Below, piece after piece: positions 55,412 through 63,924 of a DNA stretch of 64,000 nt. The translations under genes were made by a program, and so were the position numbers. The notes beneath the pieces are model-generated. The model saw only the letters and a list, made by a program, of their open reading frames with translations. It was not told the DNA's origin and did not search any database. This DNA comes from Halobaculum saliterrae (lineage in GTDB: Archaea; Halobacteriota; Halobacteria; Halobacteriales; Haloferacaceae), in assembly GCF_009831625.1 (NCBI RefSeq), contig NZ_WUUS01000009.1, forward strand, positions 62,001 through 126,000, in the 5' to 3' direction. Within the stretch, counting starts at the first letter, position 1, and each line of letters opens with the position of its first letter.

Positions 55412-55927
55412 TCAGCAGATCACGTAGTACGGATACAACTCCCCGTCCGCCGTGATCTCGACGTGGGCGTTCCCGTAGCACCGGGAGGTCTCGATCGTGA
55501 CCGATCCGGTCGCGTTCACGGCCGTCGCCGTGATCGTGAACCGTTCGATCCCGTCGGGGTCCGCCTCCGCCGTGTCGTAGACGGCGCGCTCCTCGCCGGC
55601 ATCGAGATCGTACGTCCCCTCGTGGACCGTCTCGTTCGTCGCCTCACGAACGACGGTCACCTGGACCGTCACGCTCCGGTTCCACTCGTTCGTCAGGGTG
55701 ACCGAGTGGGAGGCGTCCGGTTGCTCGGAGGCGTACTCCGTCCCCGGCGGCGTGTCCGTCGGTGTCGAGCTCGCCGCCGTCGGCGAGGACGTGGGAGTCG
55801 GCGACGTGGTCGGCGTGGGTGTGCCGTCGGCGGTCGTTCCGGCGCCCGGCGCCGGGCCTCCGAGACAGCCGGCCGTGACGATCACGACGACGAGGAGGGC
55901 CGCCAGCGGGGTCGATCTGGAGGGCAT
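55412..55927 (-). CDS. Predicted lipoprotein
   Basis: 171 residues. Signal peptide with lipobox: 'LLVVVIVTAGCLGG', the Cys at position 20 would be lipidated after cleavage. A Thr/Pro/Ser stalk (about 25-62) precedes a small beta-rich domain ('SHSVTLTNEWNRSVTVQVTV', 'GTYDLDAGEERAVYDTAEAD') with Asn-x-Ser/Thr sites and two Cys near the end that could pair. Extracellular, membrane-anchored. No known function. Convergent with the thermosome gene. Confidence 0.82.
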   Translation of the reverse strand: MPSRSTPLAALLVVVIVTAGCLGGPAPGAGTTADGTPTPTTSPTPTSSPTAASSTPTDTPPGTEYASEQPDASHSVTLTNEWNRSVTVQVTVVREATNETVHEGTYDLDAGEERAVYDTAEADPDGIERFTITATAVNATGSVTIETSRCYGNAHVEITADGELYPYYVIC

Positions 55928-56063
55928 GACACTCCGTCGTACAGCACAGCACGGAAAGTTCCTTCCGGAGGCACAAACGGTCGTCTGACCGTCTCTGAGT
56001 CCGCGAAAACGAGGTCAGGCCGCGTGAGGGCCGAGCAGCGGGTCAGCGAACAGGTTCCGCACG

Positions 56064-56381
56064 TTACGCGTCCGCGGCGTCGTCGGCACCGCCGTCGTCG
56101 GCACCGCCGTCGTCAGCACCGTCGGCGTCGTCGCCGGCGATCCCGGAGACGGCGTCGCCGAGGTTCTCGACGCCCCCGTCGAGGAACGAGCGGATCTGGT
56201 CGTGAATGTCGCTCACGAAGTTCGGTACGGGGTCAGGCAGCTCGGACGGCGGGCCGGCCTGTCCGGCCGTTCCATCGTTCGCGCCGGCGTCCGCGGGGGC
56301 GTTCCCCGGGGCCGCGGCGGCGACACCGGTCACTGCGAGCAGGGCCGCGAGCGCGATCGCGGCGAGTTTCGTTCGGCTCAT
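56064..56381 (-). CDS. Small secreted acidic protein
   Basis: 105 residues from ATG 56381. Sec signal peptide 'LAAIALAALLAVTGVAAAA' followed by a Gly/Pro/Asp-rich segment, a short helix ('VSDIHDQIRSFLDGGVENLG') and a repetitive acidic tail 'DDGGADDGGADDAADA'. The tail comes from a 15-bp repeat. No anchor. Role unknown. Confidence 0.72.
   Translation of the reverse strand: MSRTKLAAIALAALLAVTGVAAAAPGNAPADAGANDGTAGQAGPPSELPDPVPNFVSDIHDQIRSFLDGGVENLGDAVSGIAGDDADGADDGGADDGGADDAADA
56086..56130. repeat. 15-bp tandem repeat in the secreted-protein tail
   Basis: 'gcaccgccgtcgtcg' at 56086-56100 is repeated at 56101-56115 with one change and again, more diverged, at 56116-56130. It encodes Asp-Asp-Gly-Gly-Ala on the minus strand and can vary in copy number by slippage. 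Confidence 0.65.
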
Positions 56382-56621
56382 GTTGCACTCGTCCGTGTGG
56401 CCTCCGGGGTAAAGAGGGGGGAACACCCGAAAGCCGAGTTCGGGCGTTTCGGCGCTCGATAAGCTCGATTAACCCGAGTTAATCCGGGATCGCCCCGTCG
56501 CGGACGCGATTCGACACCGGACCGACCGATCCGTACTCACGTGGCCGACTCGCGCGCGGTGTCGCGTCGATCGCGGCGCCGTACCGGTGGCTTCTAATCG
56601 GCCCGCGCAATTCTTGCGACC

Positions 56622-57614
56622 ATGAAGACGCTGCTCCTCAACAGCGACGACGTGCACGAGAACGCCGAGATGGACGAGCTCGTCCCCGCGATCGAGAAGG
56701 CGTTCGCCGCCTACCAGCGGGGCGACGCCCAGATGCCCCCCAAGAGCTACATCGACCTCCCGAAGTACAACGGCGACTTCCGCTCGATGCCGGCGTACCT
56801 CGACGCGGGCGAGTGGGACGCGGCGGGCGTCAAGTGGGTCAACGTCCACACCGACAACGAGGAACAGTACGACCTCCCGACGGTGATGGGGACGATGATC
56901 TACTCGGACCCGAGGAACGCCTTCCCGCTGGCCATCCTCGACGGTACGGAGCTGACGATGAAGCGCACGGGCGCGGCCGCCGCCGTCGCCACCGACCACC
57001 TCGCGGTCGCGGACGCCTCCTCGCTGGGGATCGTCGGCGCCGGCGTCCAGTCGTACACCCAGTTGGAGGCCATCTCGTCCGTCCGGGACATCGAGGAGGT
57101 CGTGATCTCCGACCTCTCGGAGGAGCGCGTCGCCCGGTTCATCGACGCCTTCGAGGACCGCTTCGACGTGCGCGCGGGCTCCATCGAGGAGGCCGCCGGC
57201 TGCGACGTCCTCTCGACGGTAACTCCCGTCGAGGACCCGATCGTCTCCCGCGACGCCGTCGGCGACCACACCCACATCAACGCGATGGGCGCCGACGCCG
57301 AGGGGAAACACGAACTCGCGGACGAGGTGCTGCTCGACGCGAAGCTCGTCATCGACGACTACGAGCAGACGACCCACTCCGGGGAGATCAACGTCCCTTA
57401 CGCGGCGGGCGTCCTGGACGACGACGACATCTACGGCCAGATCGGCGAGATCGTCGTCGGCGAGAAGGCGGGTCGGACGGCCGACGACGGTGTCACCGTG
57501 TTCGACTCGACGGGCCTCGCGATCCAGGACGTCGCGGCCGCCCACGTCGTGTACGAGCACGCGAACGAGCGCGACAACGGCTACGAGTTCGATCTGTTGG
57601 GGTTGGACGAGTAG
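56622..57614 (+). CDS. Alanine dehydrogenase / ornithine cyclodeaminase family enzyme
   Basis: 330 residues. Rossmann NAD-binding part 'LGIVGAGVQSYTQLEAISSV' and family motifs 'DAQMPPKSYIDLP', 'AAGVKWVNVHTDN', 'AFPLAILDGTELTMKRTGAA' and 'INAMGADAEGKHEL'. The archaeal alanine dehydrogenase of this fold interconverts alanine with pyruvate and ammonia; ornithine cyclodeaminase is the alternative. The match to haloarchaeal alanine dehydrogenases seems better. Lone gene. Confidence 0.87.
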   Translation: MKTLLLNSDDVHENAEMDELVPAIEKAFAAYQRGDAQMPPKSYIDLPKYNGDFRSMPAYLDAGEWDAAGVKWVNVHTDNEEQYDLPTVMGTMIYSDPRNAFPLAILDGTELTMKRTGAAAAVATDHLAVADASSLGIVGAGVQSYTQLEAISSVRDIEEVVISDLSEERVARFIDAFEDRFDVRAGSIEEAAGCDVLSTVTPVEDPIVSRDAVGDHTHINAMGADAEGKHELADEVLLDAKLVIDDYEQTTHSGEINVPYAAGVLDDDDIYGQIGEIVVGEKAGRTADDGVTVFDSTGLAIQDVAAAHVVYEHANERDNGYEFDLLGLDE

Positions 57615-57651
57615 ACTCGCGCCGGCCACTCGATCGACAGTTCGGGCCCGG

Positions 57652-57897
57652 TCACTCCCCTGACTCCGCCTCGCCTGAGAACGCCTCGATCACCTTGCTC
57701 ACACCCCAGACAAGGGCGACAAACGGGAGCAGCGGGAACAGGATCACGAACATGCCGAGAAACACCGCCCAGCCGATCACGTTCATCCCGTCGTCCGAGT
57801 GCGATGTGTAGCCGGGCGTGACCGTCCGGTACGTCGTCTTCAGGAGACCGGCATCGTCGTCCGCGTCGCGGGTGTCGGTATCGGAACTCACGTACAT
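57652..57897 (-). CDS. Small haloarchaeal membrane protein (DUF7535-like)
   Basis: 81 residues from ATG 57897; starts at GTG 57891 or ATG 57918 are alternatives because a TATA-like 'cctatatatgt' overlaps this region. Acidic N-terminus, then 'YRTVTPGYTSHSDDGMNVIG' and one long membrane stretch 'WAVFLGMFVILFPLLPFVAL' with a short acidic C-terminus. I recall a conserved haloarchaeal family (DUF7535). Divergent from leuS. Confidence 0.72.
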   Translation of the reverse strand: MYVSSDTDTRDADDDAGLLKTTYRTVTPGYTSHSDDGMNVIGWAVFLGMFVILFPLLPFVALVWGVSKVIEAFSGEAESGE

Positions 57898-57988
57898 ATA
57901 TAGGTTCGATGACAGCATATCGCTTGTGTCGGTTGGCACACCCTGAGACCGTGTCGCGTGTTGGCAACTACCGCCGTGTTCGATGGAA

Positions 57989-57998
57989 AGGTATAGGG
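57989..57998 (+). promoter_or_regulatory. TATA-like element of leuS
   Basis: 'aggtataggg' is centred about 34 bp above ATG 58028, giving a leader of only a few bases. Confidence 0.45.
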
Positions 57999-58027
57999 GC
58001 GGAAGCGGCCGAACGACCACGTAAGAA

Positions 58028-60733
58028 ATGTCCGAGGAGGGTTACGACCACGCGGCGGTCGAACGACGCTGGCAGGAGGCGTGGGCGGAGGCCGACGCCT
58101 ACCGGACGCCGGACGACGCCGAGGATCCGACGTACGTGCTGGGGATGTTCCCGTACCCGTCGGGGAAGCTCCACATGGGCCACGTCCGGAACTACACGAT
58201 CACGGACGCGTACGCCCGTTACCGGCGGATGCAGGGCGACGACGTGCTCCATCCGATGGGGTGGGACTCGTTCGGGCTGCCCGCCGAGAACGCCGCCAAG
58301 GAGCGCGACTCGAACCCGCGCGACTGGACGATGGACTGCATCGACACCATGCGCGGGCAGATGGAGTCGATGGGGTTCGGCTACGACTGGGAGCGGGAGA
58401 TCACCACCTGCGAGCCGGAGTACTACCGCTGGAACCAGTGGCTGTTCCACCAGTTCCACGACGAGGGACTGGTCGAGCGCCGCGCCGCCGAGGTGAACTG
58501 GTGTCCCTCCTGTGAGACGGTCCTGGCGGACGAGCAGGTCGAGGGGGAAGACGAACACTGCTGGCGCTGTGACACGCTGGTCGAGCAGCGCGAGCTGGAC
58601 CAGTGGACGCTGGGGATCACCGAGTACGCCGACGAACTGCGCTCGGCTATCGACGACCTGGAGGGGTGGCCCGACAGCGTCCGCGAGATGCAGCGCAACT
58701 GGATCGGCAAGCAGGAGGGGTCGACCGTGGAGTTCGAGGTCGGCGAGGCGCGAAGCGCCTCGGGGAGCGGCGACGACGAGGAGCCGCGGACCTTCGGCCC
58801 GGTCGAGGCGTTCACCACCCGGCTGGACACGATCCACGGCGCGACGTTCTTCGCGCTGGCGCCCGATCACCCCATCTCGGAGGAGTTGGTCGCCGAGGAC
58901 GACGAGATCCGACGCTTCGTCGAGGAGGTTGCCGACCCCGACGGCGACGAGCCGAACGGTATCCGGACGGACCTGACGGCGACGAACCCCGCGACCGGCG
59001 AGGAGGTGCCCGTGTTCGTCGCGGACTTCGTCCTCTCGGACGTGGGGACGGGCGCGCTGATGGGCGTGCCCGGTCACGACGAGCGCGACCACGCGTTCGC
59101 CGAGCGCATGGGCGTCGACATCGTCCCAGTCGTCGCGCCCGACCCCGAGGGCGACGCCGATCCGGAGATCCCCGACGTGAGCGAGGGCGCCTACACCGAG
59201 GACGGCGTCGTCGTCAACAGCGGCGAGTACGACGGCCTGTCGAGCGCGGAGGCGCGCGAGTCGCTGACCGCCGACATCGACTCCGCGGCGTTCCACACGC
59301 AGTACCGCCTGCGCGACTGGCTCATCTCCCGCCAGCGCTACTGGGGAACCCCGATACCGGTGATCCACTGCGACAACTGCGGCCCCGTCATGGTCCCCGA
59401 GGAGGACCTGCCCGTGGAGCTGCCGGAGTTCGTCAACACGACCGGGAACCCGCTGGACGCCGCGACCGAGTGGAAACACACCACCTGTCCCGACTGCGGC
59501 GCCGACGCGGTGCGCGAGACGGACACGATGGACACCTTCGTCGACTCCTCGTGGTACTTCCTGCGCTACGTCTCGCCGGACCTGGACGACGCGCCGTTCG
59601 ACGTGGAGCGCACGAACGACTGGATGCCGGTCGACCAGTACGTCGGCGGGCTGGAGCACGCGGTGATGCACCTGCTGTACGCGCGCTTCGCCACGAAGGC
59701 CATCGCGGACATGGACATGCTGGAGCACCGCGAGCCGTTCACGAACCTGCTGGGGCAGGGCATGGTGCAGCTGGAGGGCGAGAAGATGTCCAAGTCGAAG
59801 GGGAACACCGTCTCGCCCCAGCGCATCGTCGACGACTACGGCGCCGACACCGCGCGCCTGTTCATGATGCAGGCCGCCCGGCCGGACACCGCCTTCGACT
59901 GGTCCGAGGAGGGCGTCAAGTCGACCCACCGGTTCCTGGGTCGGCTGGCCGAGACCGTGCGCTCGTTCGCCGGGAACGACGCCGACGCGGACGGCGACGC
60001 CGACCCTGCCGCCCGGTACGTCCGCTCCGAGGTCGACGCCGCGGTCGCCGTCGCCACGGAGAACTTCGACGACCTGGGCTTCGATCTGGCGACGCGCGAG
60101 GCGCAGCAGCTGGTGGGGACCCTGCGGAGCTACCGCGCGTACGTCGACGAGGTGCACGCGCCCACGTTCGAGCGCGGGCTGGAGGTGGCGATCGAACTAC
60201 TGGCGCCCGTCGCGCCGCACCTGACCGAGGAGCTGTACGCGGAGCTGAGCGACGACGACGGGCTGCTGGTCGACGCCGAGTGGCCGACCGCCGACGTCGA
60301 CCTGGCGGAGGTAGACAGGCGCCGCCAACTGGTCGAGAACACTCGCGAGGACGTGCGCAACATCGTCGACGTGGCGGGGATCGAGGACCCCGAGCGCGTC
60401 GACGTGGTCGTCGCACCCGAGTGGATGCACGAGGCGCTGGAGACCGCCATCGACAGCGACGCGCCGAACCTGGTGGGGGAGCTGATGCAGAAGCCGGAGA
60501 TCCAGCGGCACGGCTCGGCCGCCTCCGACTACGCGAAGGACCTGCAGGCCGAGCGCGAGGCGCTGCGTCCCGCGCTGGCGCCGGAGCGCGAGCGCGAGGC
60601 GCTGGAGGCGGCGGCGTGGCTCGTCGAACGCGAGTTCGGGGCGCCGGTTCGGGTGCTGTCCGCCGAGGAGGCCGACGACGCGGTCGCGAACAAGGCCGAG
60701 CCGGGGCGTCCGGCGATCGACATCGCGGAGTAA
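58028..60733 (+). CDS. leuS: Leucyl-tRNA synthetase
   Basis: 901 residues. Charges tRNA-Leu. Class I signatures: 'PYPSGKLHMGHVRN' (HMGH at 49-52) and 'EKMSKSKGN' (KMSKS at 586-590). Editing domain in the middle with 'GTGALMGVPGHDERDHAFAE'. Zinc-binding 'NWCPSCETVLA' with 'HCWRCDT', and a second 'CDNCGPV' with 'CPDCGAD'. The protein is of the bacterial-like LeuRS layout that haloarchaea possess. C-terminal anticodon-binding and tail domains are complete. Confidence 0.97.
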   Translation: MSEEGYDHAAVERRWQEAWAEADAYRTPDDAEDPTYVLGMFPYPSGKLHMGHVRNYTITDAYARYRRMQGDDVLHPMGWDSFGLPAENAAKERDSNPRDWTMDCIDTMRGQMESMGFGYDWEREITTCEPEYYRWNQWLFHQFHDEGLVERRAAEVNWCPSCETVLADEQVEGEDEHCWRCDTLVEQRELDQWTLGITEYADELRSAIDDLEGWPDSVREMQRNWIGKQEGSTVEFEVGEARSASGSGDDEEPRTFGPVEAFTTRLDTIHGATFFALAPDHPISEELVAEDDEIRRFVEEVADPDGDEPNGIRTDLTATNPATGEEVPVFVADFVLSDVGTGALMGVPGHDERDHAFAERMGVDIVPVVAPDPEGDADPEIPDVSEGAYTEDGVVVNSGEYDGLSSAEARESLTADIDSAAFHTQYRLRDWLISRQRYWGTPIPVIHCDNCGPVMVPEEDLPVELPEFVNTTGNPLDAATEWKHTTCPDCGADAVRETDTMDTFVDSSWYFLRYVSPDLDDAPFDVERTNDWMPVDQYVGGLEHAVMHLLYARFATKAIADMDMLEHREPFTNLLGQGMVQLEGEKMSKSKGNTVSPQRIVDDYGADTARLFMMQAARPDTAFDWSEEGVKSTHRFLGRLAETVRSFAGNDADADGDADPAARYVRSEVDAAVAVATENFDDLGFDLATREAQQLVGTLRSYRAYVDEVHAPTFERGLEVAIELLAPVAPHLTEELYAELSDDDGLLVDAEWPTADVDLAEVDRRRQLVENTREDVRNIVDVAGIEDPERVDVVVAPEWMHEALETAIDSDAPNLVGELMQKPEIQRHGSAASDYAKDLQAEREALRPALAPEREREALEAAAWLVEREFGAPVRVLSAEEADDAVANKAEPGRPAIDIAE

Positions 60734-60772
60734 CGGGCGCGACGCCCCCTCACACTCTCACCTCCCGTTCGC

Positions 60773-61264
60773 TCAGTCCCGTTCGTTCCAGTCGAGATCC
60801 ACGTCGCGTCGCGTGCCGGGGTCGGCCGCGAACGGACCGAAGCCGTACACCACGACGAGCACCGCGAGCGCCGGCAGGAGGTTGCCGACGAGCGGGAGCA
60901 GGACGAACGGGAGGTCCACGAACACCGTCCGCGGAGCGAACGCCGCCAGCAGCGCGACCCACGCGCCCGGCAGGACGATCAGGCCGCCGGCGACCTCGAC
61001 CCGGCGGGCGCGGGCCGTCGGGGTCGCTGACGCGCCCCCGCGCCACGCGCCCGCGAGGCTCGCGAGCACGACGACGCCGGCGAGGAGGGCGCCGTCGAAG
61101 GGCCCCGCGATGCCGCCGGGCCAGCCCGGGGCGGCGAGGAAGGCGAGGACGCCCGACAGCGACACGCCGAGGTGGACAGCCGCGAGCCCCCACGCGGCCG
61201 CGCCGACCGCGCGGTCGCGGGGCGTTCCGGGGGTCCGCTCGGTCGACGGCGTTGGATCGGACAC
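60773..61264 (-). CDS. Four-helix membrane protein of unknown function
   Basis: 163 residues from GTG 61264; the frame is open to 61426 but upstream sequence is Arg-rich. Hydrophobic helices near 20-45, 60-80, 92-112 and 125-145. The C-terminus 'DPGTRRDVDLDWNERD' is charged. Convergent with leuS. No family recognised. Confidence 0.65.
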   Translation of the reverse strand: MSDPTPSTERTPGTPRDRAVGAAAWGLAAVHLGVSLSGVLAFLAAPGWPGGIAGPFDGALLAGVVVLASLAGAWRGGASATPTARARRVEVAGGLIVLPGAWVALLAAFAPRTVFVDLPFVLLPLVGNLLPALAVLVVVYGFGPFAADPGTRRDVDLDWNERD

Positions 61265-61393
61265 GAGCGATCGAACGCGGGCGGGGCCCAAGTCGGCGTC
61301 GACTGCGGTGAGTGAGGGGTTGCCGACCGACTCGGTCGACTCGCGTCGCCGTCGGGTCGTCGGATTCAAGCTCGTGCCCGGAGAGGGCGGACC

Positions 61394-61873
61394 ATGGGCG
61401 AGGCGGCGAACCGGGTCCAACACCACTTACGTGAACGCCTCGCGTGTGCGCTTCCCGGGTACGAGTGGCACGAGGAGCACGTCGTCGGCGACACCCCGGT
61501 CGACGTGGCGGGCGTGGGCGACGCGCTCGTGCTCGTCGAACTGGAGTGGCGTCGGGCCGATCCCGCGAACAACACGGTGAAACTGTTCCGCGAACTCGCG
61601 GAGACGGACCTGGCGTCGTCGTTCGGTTCCGTCCACGTCGTCCAACTGTTCAGTCGCTACTACGACCTCGCGTCGGGGGGAGTGAGCACGAAGCGACGTA
61701 ACGCCGTCTTCGTCGGCGAACGGGTCGCCGAGACGGTGCCGGCCGCGACGTTCACGGCGGTCACGCTCGGGATCGACCCGCCGAGACGCGGCGGGGACCT
61801 GCCCGAGGACTGGCGGGAGTCGGTCGAGAACGTGGGCGACCGGATCGGTCGGGAAGTGACGACGGGGCACTAG
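61394..61873 (+). CDS. Protein of unknown function with nuclease-like pattern
   Basis: 159 residues from ATG 61394. 'PVDVAGVGDALVLVELEWRR' has an Asp followed after about 12 residues by Glu-x-Glu, loosely like the active-site strand of PD-(D/E)XK enzymes but without the usual Lys. 'NNTVKLFRELAETD' and 'VVQLFSRYYDLASGG' follow as helix and strand-helix. Conserved-looking, soluble, acidic. Fold assignment is tentative. Confidence 0.7.
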   Translation: MGEAANRVQHHLRERLACALPGYEWHEEHVVGDTPVDVAGVGDALVLVELEWRRADPANNTVKLFRELAETDLASSFGSVHVVQLFSRYYDLASGGVSTKRRNAVFVGERVAETVPAATFTAVTLGIDPPRRGGDLPEDWRESVENVGDRIGREVTTGH

Positions 61874-61931
61874 CGAGGACGAGAACGACGGGGGAGAAAT
61901 CGTCAGAAACGGGGTCGCGACCGCCGTCGGA

Positions 61932-62372
61932 TCAGTTCACGTCGATCCGGTGGCCCTCGTCGCCCTCCTCGTCCGCGTGGACCTTGGGGAGGGTGACGGT
62001 GAGCACGCCGTTGGCGTAGGTCGCGCTCGCGTCGTCCTCGTGGATCTCGGCGGGGAGGGTGATCGACCGGCGCATCGACTCGGAACGGCGCTCGCGGCGC
62101 AGGTACGCGCCGGCGTCGTCGCCCTCGTCGCGGCTGATCTCGCGTTCGGCGCGGATCGAGAGGACGCCGTCGCGGACGGTCAGGTCGATGTCCTCCGTCT
62201 CGAAGCCCGGGAGGTCGGCCATCACCGCGACCTCGTCGTCGTACTCGGCCACGTCGACGTCGACGCCCGAGCGTCGCATCCGGTCGAACTCGCCCAAGTC
62301 CATCCGCCCGACGTTGCGGGACATACGGTCGAACATCCGGTTCATATCGTCGAAGGGAGTCATGTTACTCAT
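61932..62372 (-). CDS. Small heat-shock protein Hsp20 (first copy)
   Basis: 146 residues from ATG 62372. Alpha-crystallin domain: 'DVAEYDDEVAVMADLPGFET', 'LSIRAEREISRDEGDDAG' and the end 'ATYANGVLTVTLPKV'. ATP-independent holdase that binds unfolding proteins. The N-terminal arm 'DDMNRMFDRMSRNVGRMDLG' is Met/Arg-rich. The TATA box about 20 bp upstream fits a leaderless start at 62372. Confidence 0.93.
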   Translation of the reverse strand: MSNMTPFDDMNRMFDRMSRNVGRMDLGEFDRMRRSGVDVDVAEYDDEVAVMADLPGFETEDIDLTVRDGVLSIRAEREISRDEGDDAGAYLRRERRSESMRRSITLPAEIHEDDASATYANGVLTVTLPKVHADEEGDEGHRIDVN

Positions 62373-62385
62373 GGAATATCACCGA

Positions 62386-62396
62386 GTTATACCACG
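62386..62396 (-). promoter_or_regulatory. TATA box of the first hsp20 gene
   Basis: On the minus strand 'gtggtataact' lies about 20-25 bp above ATG 62372, close enough for a leaderless transcript. Confidence 0.5.
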
Positions 62397-62530
62397 TCTC
62401 GTCAGGTATTAAACACCGCTGGACGCGTGGTAGCTCGCTTCACGGCCCATGATCGGTCTCCCCGACGCCGGTACCCGCGGACCGGACACCGACGGGCAAC
62501 GGTTTTCACCGGCCACGCCCCACGTCCGGT

Positions 62531-63175
62531 ATGAACGTCACCGTCATCGACTACGGCGTCGGCAACCTCCGAAGCCTTCGCCGCGGGCTCGAACGGGCCG
62601 GCGCGGACGTTGCGGTCTCCGACGACCCCGACGCGATCCGCGACGCGGAGGCGCTCGTGCTCCCGGGAGTGGGCGCCTTCCGCGAGTGCGTCGCCAACTC
62701 CGAGCCGTTCCACGACGTGCTGATCGAGAAGGCCGAGGACACGCCGATCCTCGGCGTCTGCGTCGGGCTCCAGCTCATGTACGAGGAGAGCACCGAGGGC
62801 GCGTCCGAGGGCCAGACCGTCGAGGGGCTGGGCCTCATTCCGGGGCGCGTCGAGCGGCTCCCCGACTCCGTGAAGGTGCCGCACATGGGCTGGAACGAGC
62901 TCACCCCCGAGCGCGACCACCCCATCATGGACGGGATCAGCGAGGGCGACTACGCGTACTTCGTCCACTCGTACTGCGCGGACGTGACCGACCGCACCAT
63001 CGCCTCCTGCGAGTACGGGCGACGCTTCGCCGCCATCGCCGCCAACGAGGCCGGCAACGTCGTGGGCACACAGTTCCACCCGGAGAAGAGCGGCGAGACC
63101 GGCCTGCAGGTCCTGAGCAACTTCGTCGACTACGCCGAGGCGTACCACGCCGGCGAGGTCGCGACGGCGGACTGA
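62531..63175 (+). CDS. hisH: Imidazole glycerol phosphate synthase subunit HisH
   Basis: 214 residues. Glutaminase subunit supplying ammonia to HisF in histidine synthesis. Class I amidotransferase triad: Cys77 in 'GVCVGLQLM', His183 and Glu185 in 'QFHPEKSGETG'. 'PHMGWNEL' is the HisH-specific motif at the HisF interface. No other his genes are in the window, consistent with the scattered his genes of haloarchaea. ATG 62531. Confidence 0.96.
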   Translation: MNVTVIDYGVGNLRSLRRGLERAGADVAVSDDPDAIRDAEALVLPGVGAFRECVANSEPFHDVLIEKAEDTPILGVCVGLQLMYEESTEGASEGQTVEGLGLIPGRVERLPDSVKVPHMGWNELTPERDHPIMDGISEGDYAYFVHSYCADVTDRTIASCEYGRRFAAIAANEAGNVVGTQFHPEKSGETGLQVLSNFVDYAEAYHAGEVATAD

Positions 63176-63235
63176 CGGCGCAGAGGCGCGTCGTCCGCAC
63201 CGCCGACCGACGTCTCGATCCCCTACGTCGATCGT

Positions 63236-63673
63236 TCACTCGACGTCGATCTGCGTCCCATCCCCCGAGTCCGGCTCCCGCTTCGGCAGCGTCACGGTCA
63301 ACACCCCGTGGTCGTAGGTGGCGGTCGCCTCCGACTCGTTCACTTCGTCGGGAAGCTGCACTCGTCGCGTCACAGAGCGACGACGCCGCTCGCGGCGGTG
63401 GTACTGTCCGTCGGGAGCCGCCCCGGCGCTCGTCTCCTCGTCGTCGGACTCCGCGCGCAGCGTCAGCGTGCGGCCGGAGACGGTCACCTCGACGTCCTCG
63501 TCGCCGAACCCCGGGAGGTCTGCGACCACGACGAACTCGCCGTCGCGCTCGAGCAGGTCGACCGGTACGTCGCCACGACCGGGGTTCCCCAGCGTCGTGT
63601 CGACCTCGTCCAGTTCCTCGCCCAGTTGTTCGAGCAGGTCGGTGACGTCGTCGAACGGCGTCCGTTCCGTCAT
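63236..63673 (-). CDS. Small heat-shock protein Hsp20 (second copy)
   Basis: 145 residues from ATG 63673. Alpha-crystallin domain 'DLLERDGEFVVVADLPGFGD', 'VTVSGRTLTLRAESDDEE' and end 'ATYDHGVLTVTLPKREPDSG'. The N-terminal arm ('PFDDVTDLLEQLGEELDEVD') is acidic, unlike the Met/Arg arm of the other copy 0.9 kb away, so the two probably differ in partners. Same strand as the first copy, with hisH on the other strand between them. Confidence 0.92.
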   Translation of the reverse strand: MTERTPFDDVTDLLEQLGEELDEVDTTLGNPGRGDVPVDLLERDGEFVVVADLPGFGDEDVEVTVSGRTLTLRAESDDEETSAGAAPDGQYHRRERRRRSVTRRVQLPDEVNESEATATYDHGVLTVTLPKREPDSGDGTQIDVE

Positions 63674-63924
63674 GTCGACGAGTAGACCGGTAGGCGGCTT
63701 GAGCCTGTCGCCGGGGAAGGGTCGGAATAGGCGAGGATTGAAACCGGATGACGGGACCACGGACGCCGTGCGGTAAGTACGGCCCCCGGCGGGCAGCGGG
63801 TGTGCGACGCCGCCGTCGGGAAGCGGCGGGTCGAGGCGTCGCCTGTCAGCCACCGAACGCCGTCGGAGGGAGTGGACCGGCGGGGACGGATCCGACCGCG
63901 ATCGAGGACAGTCCGGAGCCGACG

